From NCBI GenBank assembly GCA_037074705.1, contig JAYJMR010000034.1:124001-188000 (forward strand): DNA of 64,000 nt. The letters are read 5' to 3'. Each line of letters opens with the position of its first letter. Position 1 is the first letter of the stretch. Below the pieces are notes generated by a model. It saw nothing but the letters and a program-made list of their open reading frames with translations, ran no database searches and was not told where the DNA came from. A program made the translations under genes and the position numbers. The stretch comes from Zhengitettix transpicula (taxonomy: Eukaryota; Arthropoda; Insecta; Orthoptera; Tetrigidae). Positions 36,259 to 50,591 of this stretch are shown here, piece by piece.

Positions 36259-39200
36259 GAGCTTTTTAGCCACATCATACGAATACTTTTTAAGAAGATG
36301 GCTCTACTTCTATTTTCGATAAAGAAAAATATTTCGAACAGTTTTATACGTATCAGAATTCTGATTTCATAACAAATTTAAACAGTTTCGCTACATTAGG
36401 ACGATTTTTTTGAGACAATTTAAAATAGATTTCAACGTCTAACTGATGAATAACAAAAATATTTACCGTATTGTTCCGTGTAAATTTATGTGATTCAAAA
36501 AATATCGATATCTTGTACACTGTTAAAATATCTAACAGATATCTCGATAATACAGTACAGATTCTGCATATAAATTGTGATTCGGCTATTTGTAACCTCT
36601 ATTCTTGGAGTATCGTCATTATTACGCATTACATCGCAAATCAGTAGAGATATATAAAAAAACATACTTTATTTTATTCAAAATTACATTTGAAACGAAC
36701 ATTCCGAGCTTTTTATCCACATCATACGAATACTTTTTAAGAAAATGGCTCTACTTCTATTTCCGATAAAGAAAAATATTTCGAAAAGTTTTATACGTAT
36801 CAGAATTCTGATTTCACAACAAATTTAAACAGTTTCGCTACAATAGGACGATTCTTTTGAGACAATTTAAAATAATTTTCAACGTCTAACTGATGAATAA
36901 CAAAAATATTTACCGTATTGTTCCGTGTAAATTTATGTGATTCAAAATATATCGATATCTTATACACTGTTAAAATATCTAACAGATATCTCGATAATAC
37001 AGTACAGATTCTGCATATAAATTGTGATTCGGCTATTTGTAACCTCTATTCTTGGAGTATCGTCATAATTACGAATTACATCGCAAAACAGTAGAGATAT
37101 ATAAAAAAAACGTACTTTATTTTATTCAAAATTACATTTGAAACGAACATTCCGAGCTTTTTAGCCACATCATACGATTACTTTTGAAGAAAAATTGCTC
37201 TACTTCTATTTCCGATAAAGAAAAATATTTCGAAAAGTTTTATACGTATCAGAATTCTGATTTCATAACAAATTTAAACAGTTTCGCTACATTAGGACGA
37301 TTTTTTTGAGACAATTTAAAATAGATTTTAACGTCTAACTGATGAATAACAAAAATATTTACCGTATTGTTCCGTGTAAATTTATGTGATTCAAAAAATA
37401 TCGATATCTTGTACACTGTTAAAATATCTAACAGATATCTCGATAATACAGTACAGATTCTGCATATAAATTGTGATTCGGCTATTTGTAACCTCTATTC
37501 TTGGAGTATCGTCATTATTACGCATTACATCGCAAATCAGTAGAGATATATAAAAAAACATACTTTATTTTATTCAAAATTACATTTGAAACGAACATTC
37601 CGAGCTTTTTATCCACATCATACGAATACTTTTTAAGAAAATGGCTCTACTTCTATTTCCGATAAAGAAAAATATTTCGAAAAGTTTTATACGTATCAGA
37701 ATTCTGATTTCACAACAAATTTAAACAGTTTCGCTACAATAGGACGATTCTTTTGAGACAATTTAAAATATTTTTCAACGTCTATCTGATGAATAACAAA
37801 AATATTTACCGTATTGTTCCGTGGAAATTTATGTGATTCTAAATATATCGATATTTTGTACACTGTTAAAATATCTAACAGATATCTCGCTAATACAGTA
37901 CAGATTCTGCATATACATTGTGATTCGGCTATTTGTAACCTCTAGGCTTAGAGTATCGTCATAATTACGCTTTACATCGCAAAACTGTAGAGATATCTAA
38001 AAAAAACATACACTTATTTTATTCAAAATTACATTGAACCGAACATTCCGAGCTTTTTAGCCACATCATACGAATAATTTTTAAGAAGATGGCTCTACTT
38101 CTATTTTCGATAAAGGAAAATATTTCGAACAGTTTTATACGTATCAGAATTCTGATTTCATAACAAATTTAAACAGTTTCGCTACATTAGGACGATTATT
38201 TTGAGACAATTTAAAATAATTTTCAACGTCTAACTGATGAATAACAAAAATATTTACCGTATTGTTCCGTGTAAATTTATGTGAATCAAAATATATCGAT
38301 ATCTTATACACTGTTAAAATATCTAACAGATATCTCGATAATACAGTACAGATTCTGCATATAAATTGTGATTCGGCTATTTGTAACCTCTATTCTTGGA
38401 GTATCGTCATAATTACGAATTACATCGCAAAACAGTAGAGATATATAAAAAAAACATACTTTATTTTATTCAAAATTACATTTGAAACGAACATTCCGAG
38501 CTTTTTAGGCCACATCATACAAATACTTTTTAAGAAAATGGCTCTACTTCTAATCCTGAAAAAGAGAAATATTTCGAAAAGTTTTATTCGTATTAGACTT
38601 CTGATTTCATAAAAAATTTACGCATTTCCATTCCATTAAGACGAAGTTATTGTGAAAACTTTAAATATTTTTGAACTTCTTACGGATCAATAACAAAATT
38701 ATTTAGCGTATTGTTCTGTGTAAATTCATGTGATTATATATATATTGACATCTTGTACACTGTTAACATATCTAACAGATATCTCGCTAATAAAGTACAG
38801 ATTCTGCATATACATTGCGATTCGGCTATTTGTAACCTCTAGGCTTAGAGTATCGTCATAATTACGCTTTACATCGCAAACTGTAGAGATATCTAAAAAA
38901 AACATACTTTATTTTATTCAAAATTACATTTGAAACGAACATTCCAGAGCTTTAAATCCACATCATACGAATACTTTTTAAGAAAATGGCTCTACTTCTA
39001 TTTCCGATAAAGAAAAATATTACGAAAAGTTTTATACGTATCAGAATTCTGATTTCACAACAAATTTAAACAGTTTTCGCTACAATAGGACGATTCTTTT
39101 GAGACAATTTAAAATATTTTTCAACGTCTATCTGATGAATAACAAAAATATTTACCGTATTGTTCCGTGGAAATTTATGTGATTCTAATTATATCGATAT

Positions 39201-39846
39201 TTTGTACACTGTTAAAATATCTAACAGATATCTCGCTAATACAGTACAGATTCTGCATATACATTGTGATTCGGCTATTTGTAACCTCTATTCTTTGAGT
39301 ATCGTCAGAATTACGCATTACATCGCAAAACAGGAGAGATATATAAAAAAAACATACTTTATTTTATTCAAAATTACATTTTGAAACGAACATTCCGAGC
39401 TTTTTAGCCACATCATACAAATACTTTTTAAGAAAATGGCTCTACTTCTAATCCTGAAAAAGAGAAATATTTCGAAAAGTTTTATTCGTATTAGACTTCT
39501 GATTTCATAAAAAATTTACGCATTTCCATTCCATTAAGACGAAGTTATTGTGAAAACTTTAAATATTTTTTGAACTTCTTACGGATCAATAACAAAATTA
39601 TTTAGCGTATTGTTCTGTGTAAATTCATGTGATTATATATATATTGACAATCTTGTACACTGTTAACATATCTAACAGATATCTCGCTAATAAAGTACAG
39701 ATTCTGCATATACATTGCGATTCGGCTATTTGTAACCTCTAGGCTTAGAGTATCGTCATAATTACGCTTTACATCGCAAAACTGTAGAGATATCTAAAAA
39801 AAACATACTTTATTTTATTCAAAATTACATTTGAAACGAACATTCC
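36259..39846 (+). repeat. Eight-monomer HOR variant (3,588 bp)
   Basis: Order: 36259 B>C, 36706 D>B, 37154 C, 37602 D>A, 38050 B*, 38498 A, 38947 D*, 39397 A. The last five monomers carry private single-base indels relative to their counterparts at 29088-31330, for example TTAGGCCACATC (38,508) and CCAGAGC (38,946). Confidence 0.86.
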
Positions 39847-42700
39847 GAGCTTTTTAGCCACATCATACGAATACTTTTTAAGAAGATGGCTCTACTTCTA
39901 TTTTCGATAAAGAAAAATATTTCGAACAGTTTTATACGTATCAGAATTCTGATTTCATAACAAATTTAAACAGTTTCGCTACATTAGGACGATTTTTTTG
40001 AGACAATTTAAAATAGATTTCAACGTCTAACTGATGATAACAAAAATATTTACCGTATTGTTCCGTGTAAATTTATGTGATTCAAAAAATATCGATATCT
40101 TGTACACTGTTAAAATATCTAACAGATATCTCGATAATACAGTACAGATTCTGCATATAAATTGTGATTCGGCTATTTGTAACCTCTATTCTTGGAGTAT
40201 TCGTCATTATTACGCATTACATCGCAAATCAGTAGAGATATATAAAAAAACATACTTTATTTTATTCAAAATTACATTTGAAACGAACTTTCCGAGCTTT
40301 TTATCCACATCATACGAATACTTTTAAGAAAATGGCTCTACTTCTATTTCCGATAAAGAAAAATATTTCGAAAAGTTTTATACGTATCAGAATTCTGATT
40401 TCACAACAAATTTAAACAGTTCGCTACAATAGGACGATTCTTTTGAGACAATTTAAAATAATTTTCAACGTCTAACTGAGAATAACAAAAATATTTACCG
40501 TATTGTTCCGTGTAAATTTATGTGATTCAAAATATATCGATATCTTATACACTGTTAAAATATCTAACAGATATCTCGATAATACAGTACAGATTCTGCA
40601 TATAAATTGTGATTCGGCTATTTGTAACCTCTATTCTTGGAGTATCGTCATTATTACGCATTACATCGCAAATCAGTAGAGATATATAAAAAAACATACT
40701 TTATTTTATTCAAAATTACATTTGAAACGAACATTCCGAGCTTTTTATCCACATCATACGAATACTTTTTAAGAAAATGGCTCTACTTCTATTTCCGATA
40801 AAGAAAAATATTTCGAAAAGTTTTATACGTATCAGAATTCTGATTTCACAACAAATTTAAACAGTTTCGCTACAATAGGACGATTCTTTTGAGACAATTT
40901 AAAATAATTTTCAACGTCTAACTGATGAATAACAAAATATTTACCGTATTGTTCCGTGTAAAATTTATGTGATTCAAAATATATCGATATCTTATACACT
41001 GTTAAAATATCTAACAGATATCTCGATAATACAGTACAGATTCTGCATATAAATTGTGATTCGGCTATTTGTAACCTCTATTCTTGGAGTATCGTCATAA
41101 TTACGAATTACATCGCAAAACAGTAGAGATATATAAAAAAAAACGTACTTTATTTTATTCAAAATTACATTTGAAACGAACATTCCGAGCTTTTTAGCCA
41201 CATCATACGATTACTTTTGAAGAAAAATTGCTCTACTTCTATTTCCGATAAAGAAAAATATTTCGAAAAGTTTTATACGTATCAGAATTCTGATTTCATA
41301 ACAAATTTAAACAGTTTCGCTACATTAGGACGATTTTTTTGAGACAATTTAAAATAGATTTCAACGTCTAACTGATGAATAACAAAAATATTTACCGTAT
41401 TGTTCCGTGTAAATTTATGTGATTCAAAAAATATCGATATCTTGTACACTGTTAAAATATCTAACAGATATCTCGATAATACAGTACAGATTCTGCATAT
41501 AAATTGTGATTCGGCTATTTGTAACCTCTATTCTTGGAGTATCGTCATTATTACGCATTACATCGCAAATCAGTAGAGATATATAAAAAAACATACTTTA
41601 TTTTATTCAAAATACATTTGAAACGAACATTCCGAGCTTTTTATCCACATCATACGAATACTTTTTAAGAAAATGGCTCTACTTCTATTTCCGATAAAGA
41701 AAAATATTTCGAAAAGTTTTATACGTATCAGAATTCTGATTTCACAACAAATTTAAACAGTTTCGCTACAATAGGACGATTCTTTTGAGACAATTTAAAA
41801 TATTTTTCAACGTCTATCTGATGAATAACAAAAATATTTACCGTATTGTTCCGTGGAAATTTATGTGATTCTAAATATATCGATATTTTGTACACTGTTA
41901 AAATATCTAACAGATATCTCGCTAATACAGTACAGATTCTGCATATACATTGTGATTCGGCTATTTGTAACCTCTAGGCTTAGAGTATCGTCATAATTAC
42001 GCTTTACATCGCAAAACTGTAGAGATATCTAAAAAAAACATACTTTATTTTATTCAAAATTACATTTGAACCGAACATTCCGAGCTTTTTAGCCACATCA
42101 TACGAATACTTTTTAAGAAGATGGCTCTACTTCTATTTTCGATAAGGAAAATATTTCGAACAGTTTTATACGTATCAGAATTCTGATTTCATAACAAATT
42201 TAAACAGTTTCGCTACATTAGGACGATTATTTTGAGACAATTTAAAATAATTTTCAACGTCTAACTGATGAATAACAAAAATATTTACCGTATTGTTCCG
42301 TGTAAATTTATGTGATTCAAAATATATCGATATCTTATACACTGTTAAATATCTAACAGATATCTCGATAATACAGTACAGATTCTGCATATAAATTGTG
42401 ATTCGGCTATTTGTAACCTCTATTCTTGGAGTATCGTCATAATTACGAATTACATCGCAAAACAGTAGAGATATATAAAAAAAACATACTTTATTTTATT
42501 CAAAATTACATTTGAAACGAACATTCCGAGCTTTTTAGCCACATCATACAAATACTTTTTAAGAAAATGGCTCTACTTCTAATCCTGAAAAAGAGAAATA
42601 TTTCGAAAAGTTTTATTCGTATTAGACTTCTGATTTCATAAAAAATTTACGCATTTCCATTCCATTAAGACGAAGTTATTGTGAAAACTTTTAATATTTT
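38010..42700. other. Patch of private single-base indels
   Basis: About twenty one-base changes, mostly indels in short runs, distinguish this stretch from otherwise identical copies. Examples: CATACACTTATT (38,009), ACATTGAACC (38,031), TTTAGGCCAC (38,505), CGCAAACTG (38,876), CCAGAGC (38,944), GTTTTCGC (39,073), GACAATCTTG (39,647), GATGATAAC (40,033), TATTCGTC (40,199), CTGAGAATAAC (40,477), AATACATTTG (41,611), ATAAGGAAAA (42,143) and GTTAAATATC (42,344). The mix of gains and losses in homopolymers resembles uncorrected long-read consensus. Confidence 0.7.
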
Positions 42701-43423
42701 TGAACTTCTTACGGATCAATAACAAAATTATTTAGCGTATTGTTCTGTGTAAATTCATGTGATTATATATATATTGACATCTTGTACACTGTTAACATAT
42801 CTAACAGATATCTCGCTAATAAAGTACAGATTCTGCATATACATTGCGATTCGGCTATTTGTAACCTCTAGGCTTAGAGTATCGTCATAATTACGCTTTA
42901 CATCGCAAAACTGTAGAGATATCTAAAAAAAACATACTTTATTTTATTCAAAATTACATTTGAAACGAACATTCCGAGCTTTAAATCCACATCATACGAA
43001 TACTTTTTAAGAAAATGGCTCTACTTCTATTTCCGATAAAGAAAAATATTACGAAAAGTTTTATACGTATCAGAATTCTGATTTCACAACAAATTTAAAC
43101 AGTTTCGCTACAATAGGACGATTCTTTTGAGACAATTTAAAATATTTTTCAACGTCTATCTGATGAATAACAAAAATATTTACCGTATTGTTCCGTGGAA
43201 ATTTATGTGATTCTAAATATATCGATATTTTGTACACTGTTAAAATATCTAACAGATATCTCGCTAATACAGTACAGATTCTGCATATACATTGTGATTC
43301 GGCTATTTGTAACCTCTATTCTTTGAGTATCGTCAGAATTACGCATTACATCGCAAAACAGGAGAGATATATAAAAAAAACATACTTTATTTTATTCAAA
43401 ATTACATTTGAAACGAACATTCC
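39847..43423 (+). repeat. Eight-monomer HOR variant (3,577 bp), indel-rich
   Basis: Order: 39847 B>C, 40294 D>B>C, 40738 D>B, 41187 C, 41634 D>A, 42082 B*, 42528 A, 42976 D*. The unit matches the first eight monomers of 46561-50591 but is shorter because of several one-base losses. The D* monomer is followed directly by a B>C monomer, without the A found in other copies. Confidence 0.86.
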
Positions 43424-46400
43424 GAGCTTTTTAGCCACATCATACAAATACTTTTTAAGAAGATGGCTCTACTTCTATTTTCGATAAAGAAAAATATTTC
43501 GAACAGTTTTATACGTATCAGAATTCTGATTTCATAACAAATTTAAACAGTTTCGCTACATTAGGACGATTTTTTTGAGACAATTTAAAATAGATTTCAA
43601 CGTCTAACTGATGAATAACAAAAATATTTACCGTATTGTTCCGTGTAAATTTATGTGATTCAAAAAATATCGATATCTTGTACACTGTTAAAATATCTAA
43701 CAGATATCTCGATAATACAGTACAGATTCTGCATATAAATTGTGATTCGGCTATTTGTAACCTCTATTCTTGGAGTATCGTCATTATTACGCATTACATC
43801 GCAAATCAGTAGAGATATATAAAAAAACATACTTTATTTTATTCAAAATTACATTTGAAACGAACTTTCCGAGCTTTTTATCCACATCATACGAATACTT
43901 TTTAAGAAAATGGCTCTACTTCTATTTCCGATAAAGAAAAATATTTCGAAAAGTTTTATACGTATCAGAATTCTGATTTCACAACAAATTTAAACAGTTT
44001 CGCTACAATAGGACGATTCTTTTGAGACAATTTAAAATAATTTTCAACGTCTAACTGATGAATAACAAAAATATTTACCGTATTGTTCCGTGTAAATTTA
44101 TGTGATTCAAAATATATCGATATCTTATACACTGTTAAAATATCTAACAGATATCTCGATAATACAGTACAGATTCTGCATATAAATTGTGATTCGGCTA
44201 TTTGTAACCTCTATTCTTGGAGTATCGTCATAATTACGAATTACATCGCAAAACAGTAGAGATATATAAAAAAAACGTACTTTATTTTATTCAAAATTAC
44301 ATTTGAAACGAACATTCCGAGCTTTTTAGCCACATCATACGATTACTTTTGAAGAAAAATTGCTCTACTTCTATTTCCGATAAAGAAAAATATTTCGAAA
44401 AGTTTTATACGTATCAGAATTCTGATTTCATAACAAATTTAAACAGTTTCGCTACATTAGGACGATTTTTTTGAGACAATTTAAAATAGATTTCAACGTC
44501 TAACTGATGAATAACAAAAATATTTACCGTATTGTTCCGTGTAAATTTATGTGATTCAAAAAATATCGATATCTTGTACACTGTTAAAATATCTAACAGA
44601 TATCTCGATAATACAGTACAGATTCTGCATATAAATTGTGATTCGGCTATTTGTAACCTCTATTCTTGGAGTATCGTCATTATTACGCATTACATCGCAA
44701 ATCAGTAGAGATATATAAAAAAACATACTTTATTTTATTCAAAATTACATTTGAAACGAACATTCCGAGCTTTTTATCCACATCATACGAATACTTTTTA
44801 AGAAAATGGCTCTACTTCTATTTCCGATAAAGAAAAATATTTCGAAAAGTTTTATACGTATCAGAATTCTGATTTCACAACAAATTTAAACAGTTTCGCT
44901 ACAATAGGACGATTCTTTTGAGACAATTTAAAATATTTTTCAACGTCTATCTGATGAATAACAAAAATATTTACCGTATTGTTCCGTGGAAATTTATGTG
45001 ATTCTAAATATATCGATATTTTGTACACTGTTAAAATATCTAACAGATATCTCGCTAATACAGTACAGATTCTGCATATACATTGTGATTCGGCTATTTG
45101 TAACCTCTATTCTTTGAGTATCGTCAGAATTACGCATTACATCGCAAAACAGGAGAGATATATAAAAAAAACATACTTTATTTTATTTAAAATTACATTT
45201 GAAACGAACATTCCGAGCTTTTTAGCCACATCATACAAATACTTTTTAAGAAAATGGCTCTACTTCTAATCCTGAAAAAGAGAAATATTTCGAAAAGTTT
45301 TATTCGTATTAGACTTCTGATTTCATAAAAAATTTACGCATTTCCATTCCATTAAGACGAAGTTATTGTGAAAACTTTAAATATTTTTTGAACTTCTTAC
45401 GGATCAATAACAAAATTATTTAGCGTATTGTTCTGTGTAAATTCATGTGATTATATATATATTGACATCTTGCACACTGTTAACATATCTAACAGATATC
45501 TCGCTAATAAAGTACAGATTCTGCATATACATTGCGATTCGGCTATTTGTAACCTCTAGTCTTAGAGTATCGTCATAATTACGCTTTACATCGCAAAACT
45601 GTAGAGATATCTAAAAAAAAACATACTTTATTTTATTCAAAATTACATTTGAACCGAACATTCCGAGCTTTTTAGCCACATCATACGAATACTTTTTAAG
45701 AAGATGGCTCTACTTCTATTTTCGATAAAGAAAAATATTTCGAACAGTTTTATACGTATCAGAATTCTGATTTCATAACAATTTTAAACAGTTTCGCTAC
45801 ATTAGGACGATTATTTTGAGACAATTTAAAATAATTTTCAACGTCTAACTGATGAATAACAAAAATATTTACCGTATTGTTCCTTGTAAATTTATGTGAT
45901 TCAAAATATATCGATATCTTATACACTGTTAAAATATCTAACAGATATCTCGATAATACAGTACAGATTCTGCATATAAATTGTGATTCGGCTATTTGTA
46001 ACCTCTATTCTTGGAGTATCGTCATAATTACGAATTACATCGCAAAACAGTAGAGATATATAAAAAAAACATACTTTATTTTATTCAAAATTACATTTGA
46101 AACGAACATTCCGAGCTTTTTAGCCACATCATACAAATACTTTTTAAGAAAATGGCTCTACTTCTAATCCTGAAAAAGAGAAATATTTCGAAAAGTTTTA
46201 TTCGTATTAGACTTCTGATTTCATAAAAAATTTACGCATTTCCATTCCATTAAGACGAAGTTATTGTGAAAACTTTAAATATTTTTGAACTTCTTACGGA
46301 TCAATAACAAAATTATTTAGCGTATTGTTCTGTGTAAATTCATGTGATTATATATATATTGACATCTTGTACACTGTTAACATATCTAACAGATATCTCG

Positions 46401-46560
46401 CTAATAAAGTACAGATTCTGCATATACATTGCGATTCGGCTATTTGTAACCTCTAGGCTTAGAGTATCGTCATAATTACGCTTTACATCGCAAAACTGTA
46501 GAGATATCTAAAAAAAACATACTTTATTTTATTCAAAATTACATTTGAAACGAACATTCC
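43424..46560 (+). repeat. Seven-monomer HOR variant (3,137 bp)
   Basis: Order: 43424 B>C, 43871 D>B, 44319 C, 44767 D, 45215 A, 45665 B, 46113 A. The head of 43424 is A-like (CATACAAATACTTTTTAAG) before AAGATGG, so a third type contributes to this hybrid. GAACTTTCCGAG precedes 43871, a variant also found before 40294, 47008 and 51039. Confidence 0.86.
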
Positions 46561-49500
46561 GAGCTTTTTAGCCACATCATACGAATACTTTTTAAGAAGA
46601 TGGCTCTACTTCTATTTTCGATAAAGAAAAATATTTCGAACAGTTTTATACGTATCAGAATTCTGATTTCATAACAAATTTAAACAGTTTCGCTACATTA
46701 GGACGATTTTTTTGAGACAATTTAAAATAGATTTCAACGTCTAACTGATGAATAACAAAAATATTTACCGTATTGTTCCGTGTAAATTTATGTGATTCAA
46801 AAAATATCGATATCTTGTACACTGTTAAAATATCTAACAGATATCTCGATAATACAGTACAGATTCTGCATATAAATTGTGATTCGGCTATTTGTAACCT
46901 CTATTCTTGGAGTATCGTCATTATTACGCATTACATCGCAAATCAGTAGAGATATATAAAAAAACATACTTTATTTTATTCAAAATTACATTTGAAACGA
47001 ACTTTCCGAGCTTTTTATCCACATCATACGAATACTTTTTAAGAAAATGGCTCTACTTCTATTTCCGATAAAGAAAAATATTTCGAAAAGTTTTATACGT
47101 ATCAGAATTCTGATTTCACAACAAATTTAAACAGTTTCGCTACAATAGGACGATTCTTTTGAGACAATTTAAAATAATTTTCAACGTCTAACTGATGAAT
47201 AACAAAAATATTTACCGTATTGTTCCGTGTAAATTTATGTGATTCAAAATATATCGATATCTTATACACTGTTAAAATATCTAACAGATATCTCGATAAT
47301 ACAGTACAGATTCTGCATATAAATTGTGATTCGGCTATTTGTAACCTCTATTCTTGGAGTATCGTCATTATTACGCATTACATCGCAAATCAGTAGAGAT
47401 ATATAAAAAAACATACTTTATTTTATTCAAAATTACATTTGAAACGAACATTCCGAGCTTTTTATCCACATCATACGAATACTTTTTAAGAAAATGGCTC
47501 TACTTCTATTTCCGATAAAGAAAAATATTTCGAAAAGTTTTATACGTATCAGAATTCTGATTTCACAACAAATTTAAACAGTTTCGCTACAATAGGACGA
47601 TTCTTTTGAGACAATTTAAAATAATTTTCAACGTCTAACTGATGAATAACAAAAATATTTACCGTATTGTTCCGTGTAAATTTATGTGATTCAAAATATA
47701 TCGATATCTTATACACTGTTAAAATATCTAACAGATATCTCGATAATACAGTACAGATTCTGCATATAAATTGTGATTCGGCTATTTGTAACCTCTATTC
47801 TTGGAGTATCGTCATAATTACGAATTACATCGCAAAACAGTAGAGATATATAAAAAAAACGTACTTTATTTTATTCAAAATTACATTTGAAACGAACATT
47901 CCGAGCTTTTTAGCCACATCATACGATTACTTTTGAAGAAAAATTGCTCTACTTCTATTTCCGATAAAGAAAAATATTTCGAAAAGTTTTATACGTATCA
48001 GAATTCTGATTTCATAACAAATTTAAACAGTTTCGCTACATTAGGACGATTTTTTTGAGACAATTTAAAATAGATTTCAACGTCTAACTGATGAATAACA
48101 AAAATATTTACCGTATTGTTCCGTGTAAATTTATGTGATTCAAAAAATATCGATATCTTGTACACTGTTAAAATATCTAACAGATATCTCGATAATACAG
48201 TACAGATTCTGCATATAAATTGTGATTCGGCTATTTGTAACCTCTATTCTTGGAGTATCGTCATTATTACGCATTACATCGCAAATCAGTAGAGATATAT
48301 AAAAAAACATACTTTATTTTATTCAAAATTACATTTGAAACGAACATTCCGAGCTTTTTATCCACATCATACGAATACTTTTTAAGAAAATGGCTCTACT
48401 TCTATTTCCGATAAAGAAAAATATTTCGAAAAGTTTTATACGTATCAGAATTCTGATTTCACAACAAATTTAAACAGTTTCGCTACAATAGGACGATTCT
48501 TTTGAGACAATTTAAAATATTTTTCAACGTCTATCTGATGAATAACAAAAATATTTACCGTATTGTTCCGTGGAAATTTATGTGATTCTAAATATATCGA
48601 TATTTTGTACACTGTTAAAATATCTAACAGATATCTCGCTAATACAGTACAGATTCTGCATATACATTGTGATTCGGCTATTTGTAACCTCTAGGCTTAG
48701 AGTATCGTCATAATTACGCTTTACATCGCAAAACTGTAGAGATATCTAAAAAAAACATACTTTATTTTATTCAAAATTACATTTGAACCGAACATTCCGA
48801 GCTTTTTAGCCACATCATACGAATACTTTTTAAGAAGATGGCTCTACTTCTATTTTCGATAAAGGAAAATATTTCGAACAGTTTTATACGTATCAGAATT
48901 CTGATTTCATAACAAATTTAAACAGTTTCGCTACATTAGGACGATTATTTTGAGACAATTTAAAATAATTTTCAACGTCTAACTGATGAATAACAAAAAT
49001 ATTTACCGTATTGTTCCGTGTAAATTTATGTGATTCAAAATATATCGATATCTTATACACTGTTAAAATATCTAACAGATATCTCGATAATACAGTACAG
49101 ATTCTGCATATAAATTGTGATTCGGCTATTTGTAACCTCTATTCTTGGAGTATCGTCATAATTACGAATTACATCGCAAAACAGTAGAGATATATAAAAA
49201 AAACATACTTTATTTTATTCAAAATTACATTTGAAACGAACATTCCGAGCTTTTTAGCCACATCATACAAATACTTTTTAAGAAAATGGCTCTACTTCTA
49301 ATCCTGAAAAAGAGAAATATTTCGAAAAGTTTTATTCGTATTAGACTTCTGATTTCATAAAAAATTTACGCATTTCCATTCCATTAAGACGAAGTTATTG
49401 TGAAAACTTTAAATATTTTTGAACTTCTTACGGATCAATAACAAAATTATTTAGCGTATTGTTCTGTGTAAATTCATGTGATTATATATATATTGACATC

Positions 49501-50591
49501 TTGTACACTGTTAACATATCTAACAGATATCTCGCTAATAAAGTACAGATTCTGCATATACATTGCGATTCGGCTATTTGTAACCTCTAGGCTTAGAGTA
49601 TCGTCATAATTACGCTTTACATCGCAAAACTGTAGAGATATCTAAAAAAAACATACTTTATTTTATTCAAAATTACATTTGAAACGAACATTCCGAGCTT
49701 TAAATCCACATCATACGAATACTTTTTAAGAAAATGGCTCTACTTCTATTTCCGATAAAGAAAAATATTACGAAAAGTTTTATACGTATCAGAATTCTGA
49801 TTTCACAACAAATTTAAACAGTTTCGCTACAATAGGACGATTCTTTTGAGACAATTTAAAATATTTTTCAACGTCTATCTGATGAATAACAAAAATATTT
49901 ACCGTATTGTTCCGTGGAAATTTATGTGATTCTAAATATATCGATATTTTGTACACTGTTAAAATATCTAACAGATATCTCGCTAATACAGTACAGATTC
50001 TGCATATACATTGTGATTCGGCTATTTGTAACCTCTATTCTTTGAGTATCGTCAGAATTACGCATTACATCGCAAAACAGGAGAGATATATAAAAAAAAC
50101 ATACTTTATTTTATTCAAAATTACATTTGAAACGAACATTCCGAGCTTTTTAGCCACATCATACAAATACTTTTTAAGAAAATGGCTCTACTTCTAATCC
50201 TGAAAAAGAGAAATATTTCGAAAAGTTTTATTCGTATTAGACTTCTGATTTCATAAAAAATTTACGCATTTCCATTCCATTAAGACGAAGTTATTGTGAA
50301 AACTTTAAATATTTTTTGAACTTCTTACGGATCAATAACAAAATTATTTAGCGTATTGTTCTGTGTAAATTCATGTGATTTTATATATATTGACATCTTG
50401 TACACTGTTAACATATCTAACAGATATCTCGCTAATAAAGTACAGATTCTGCATATACATTGCGATTCGGCTATTTGTAACCTCTAGGCTTAGAGTATCG
50501 TCATAATTACGCTTTACATCGCAAAACTGTAGAGATATCTAAAAAAAACATACTTTATTTTATTCAAAATTACATTTGAAACGAACATTCC
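46561..50591 (+). repeat. Nine-monomer HOR variant (4,031 bp)
   Basis: Order: 46561 B>C, 47008 D>B>C, 47455 D>B, 47903 C, 48351 D>A, 48799 B*, 49247 A, 49695 D*, 50143 A. This is the cleanest copy of the long HOR; 39847-43423 is the same pattern without the last A. Confidence 0.88.
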
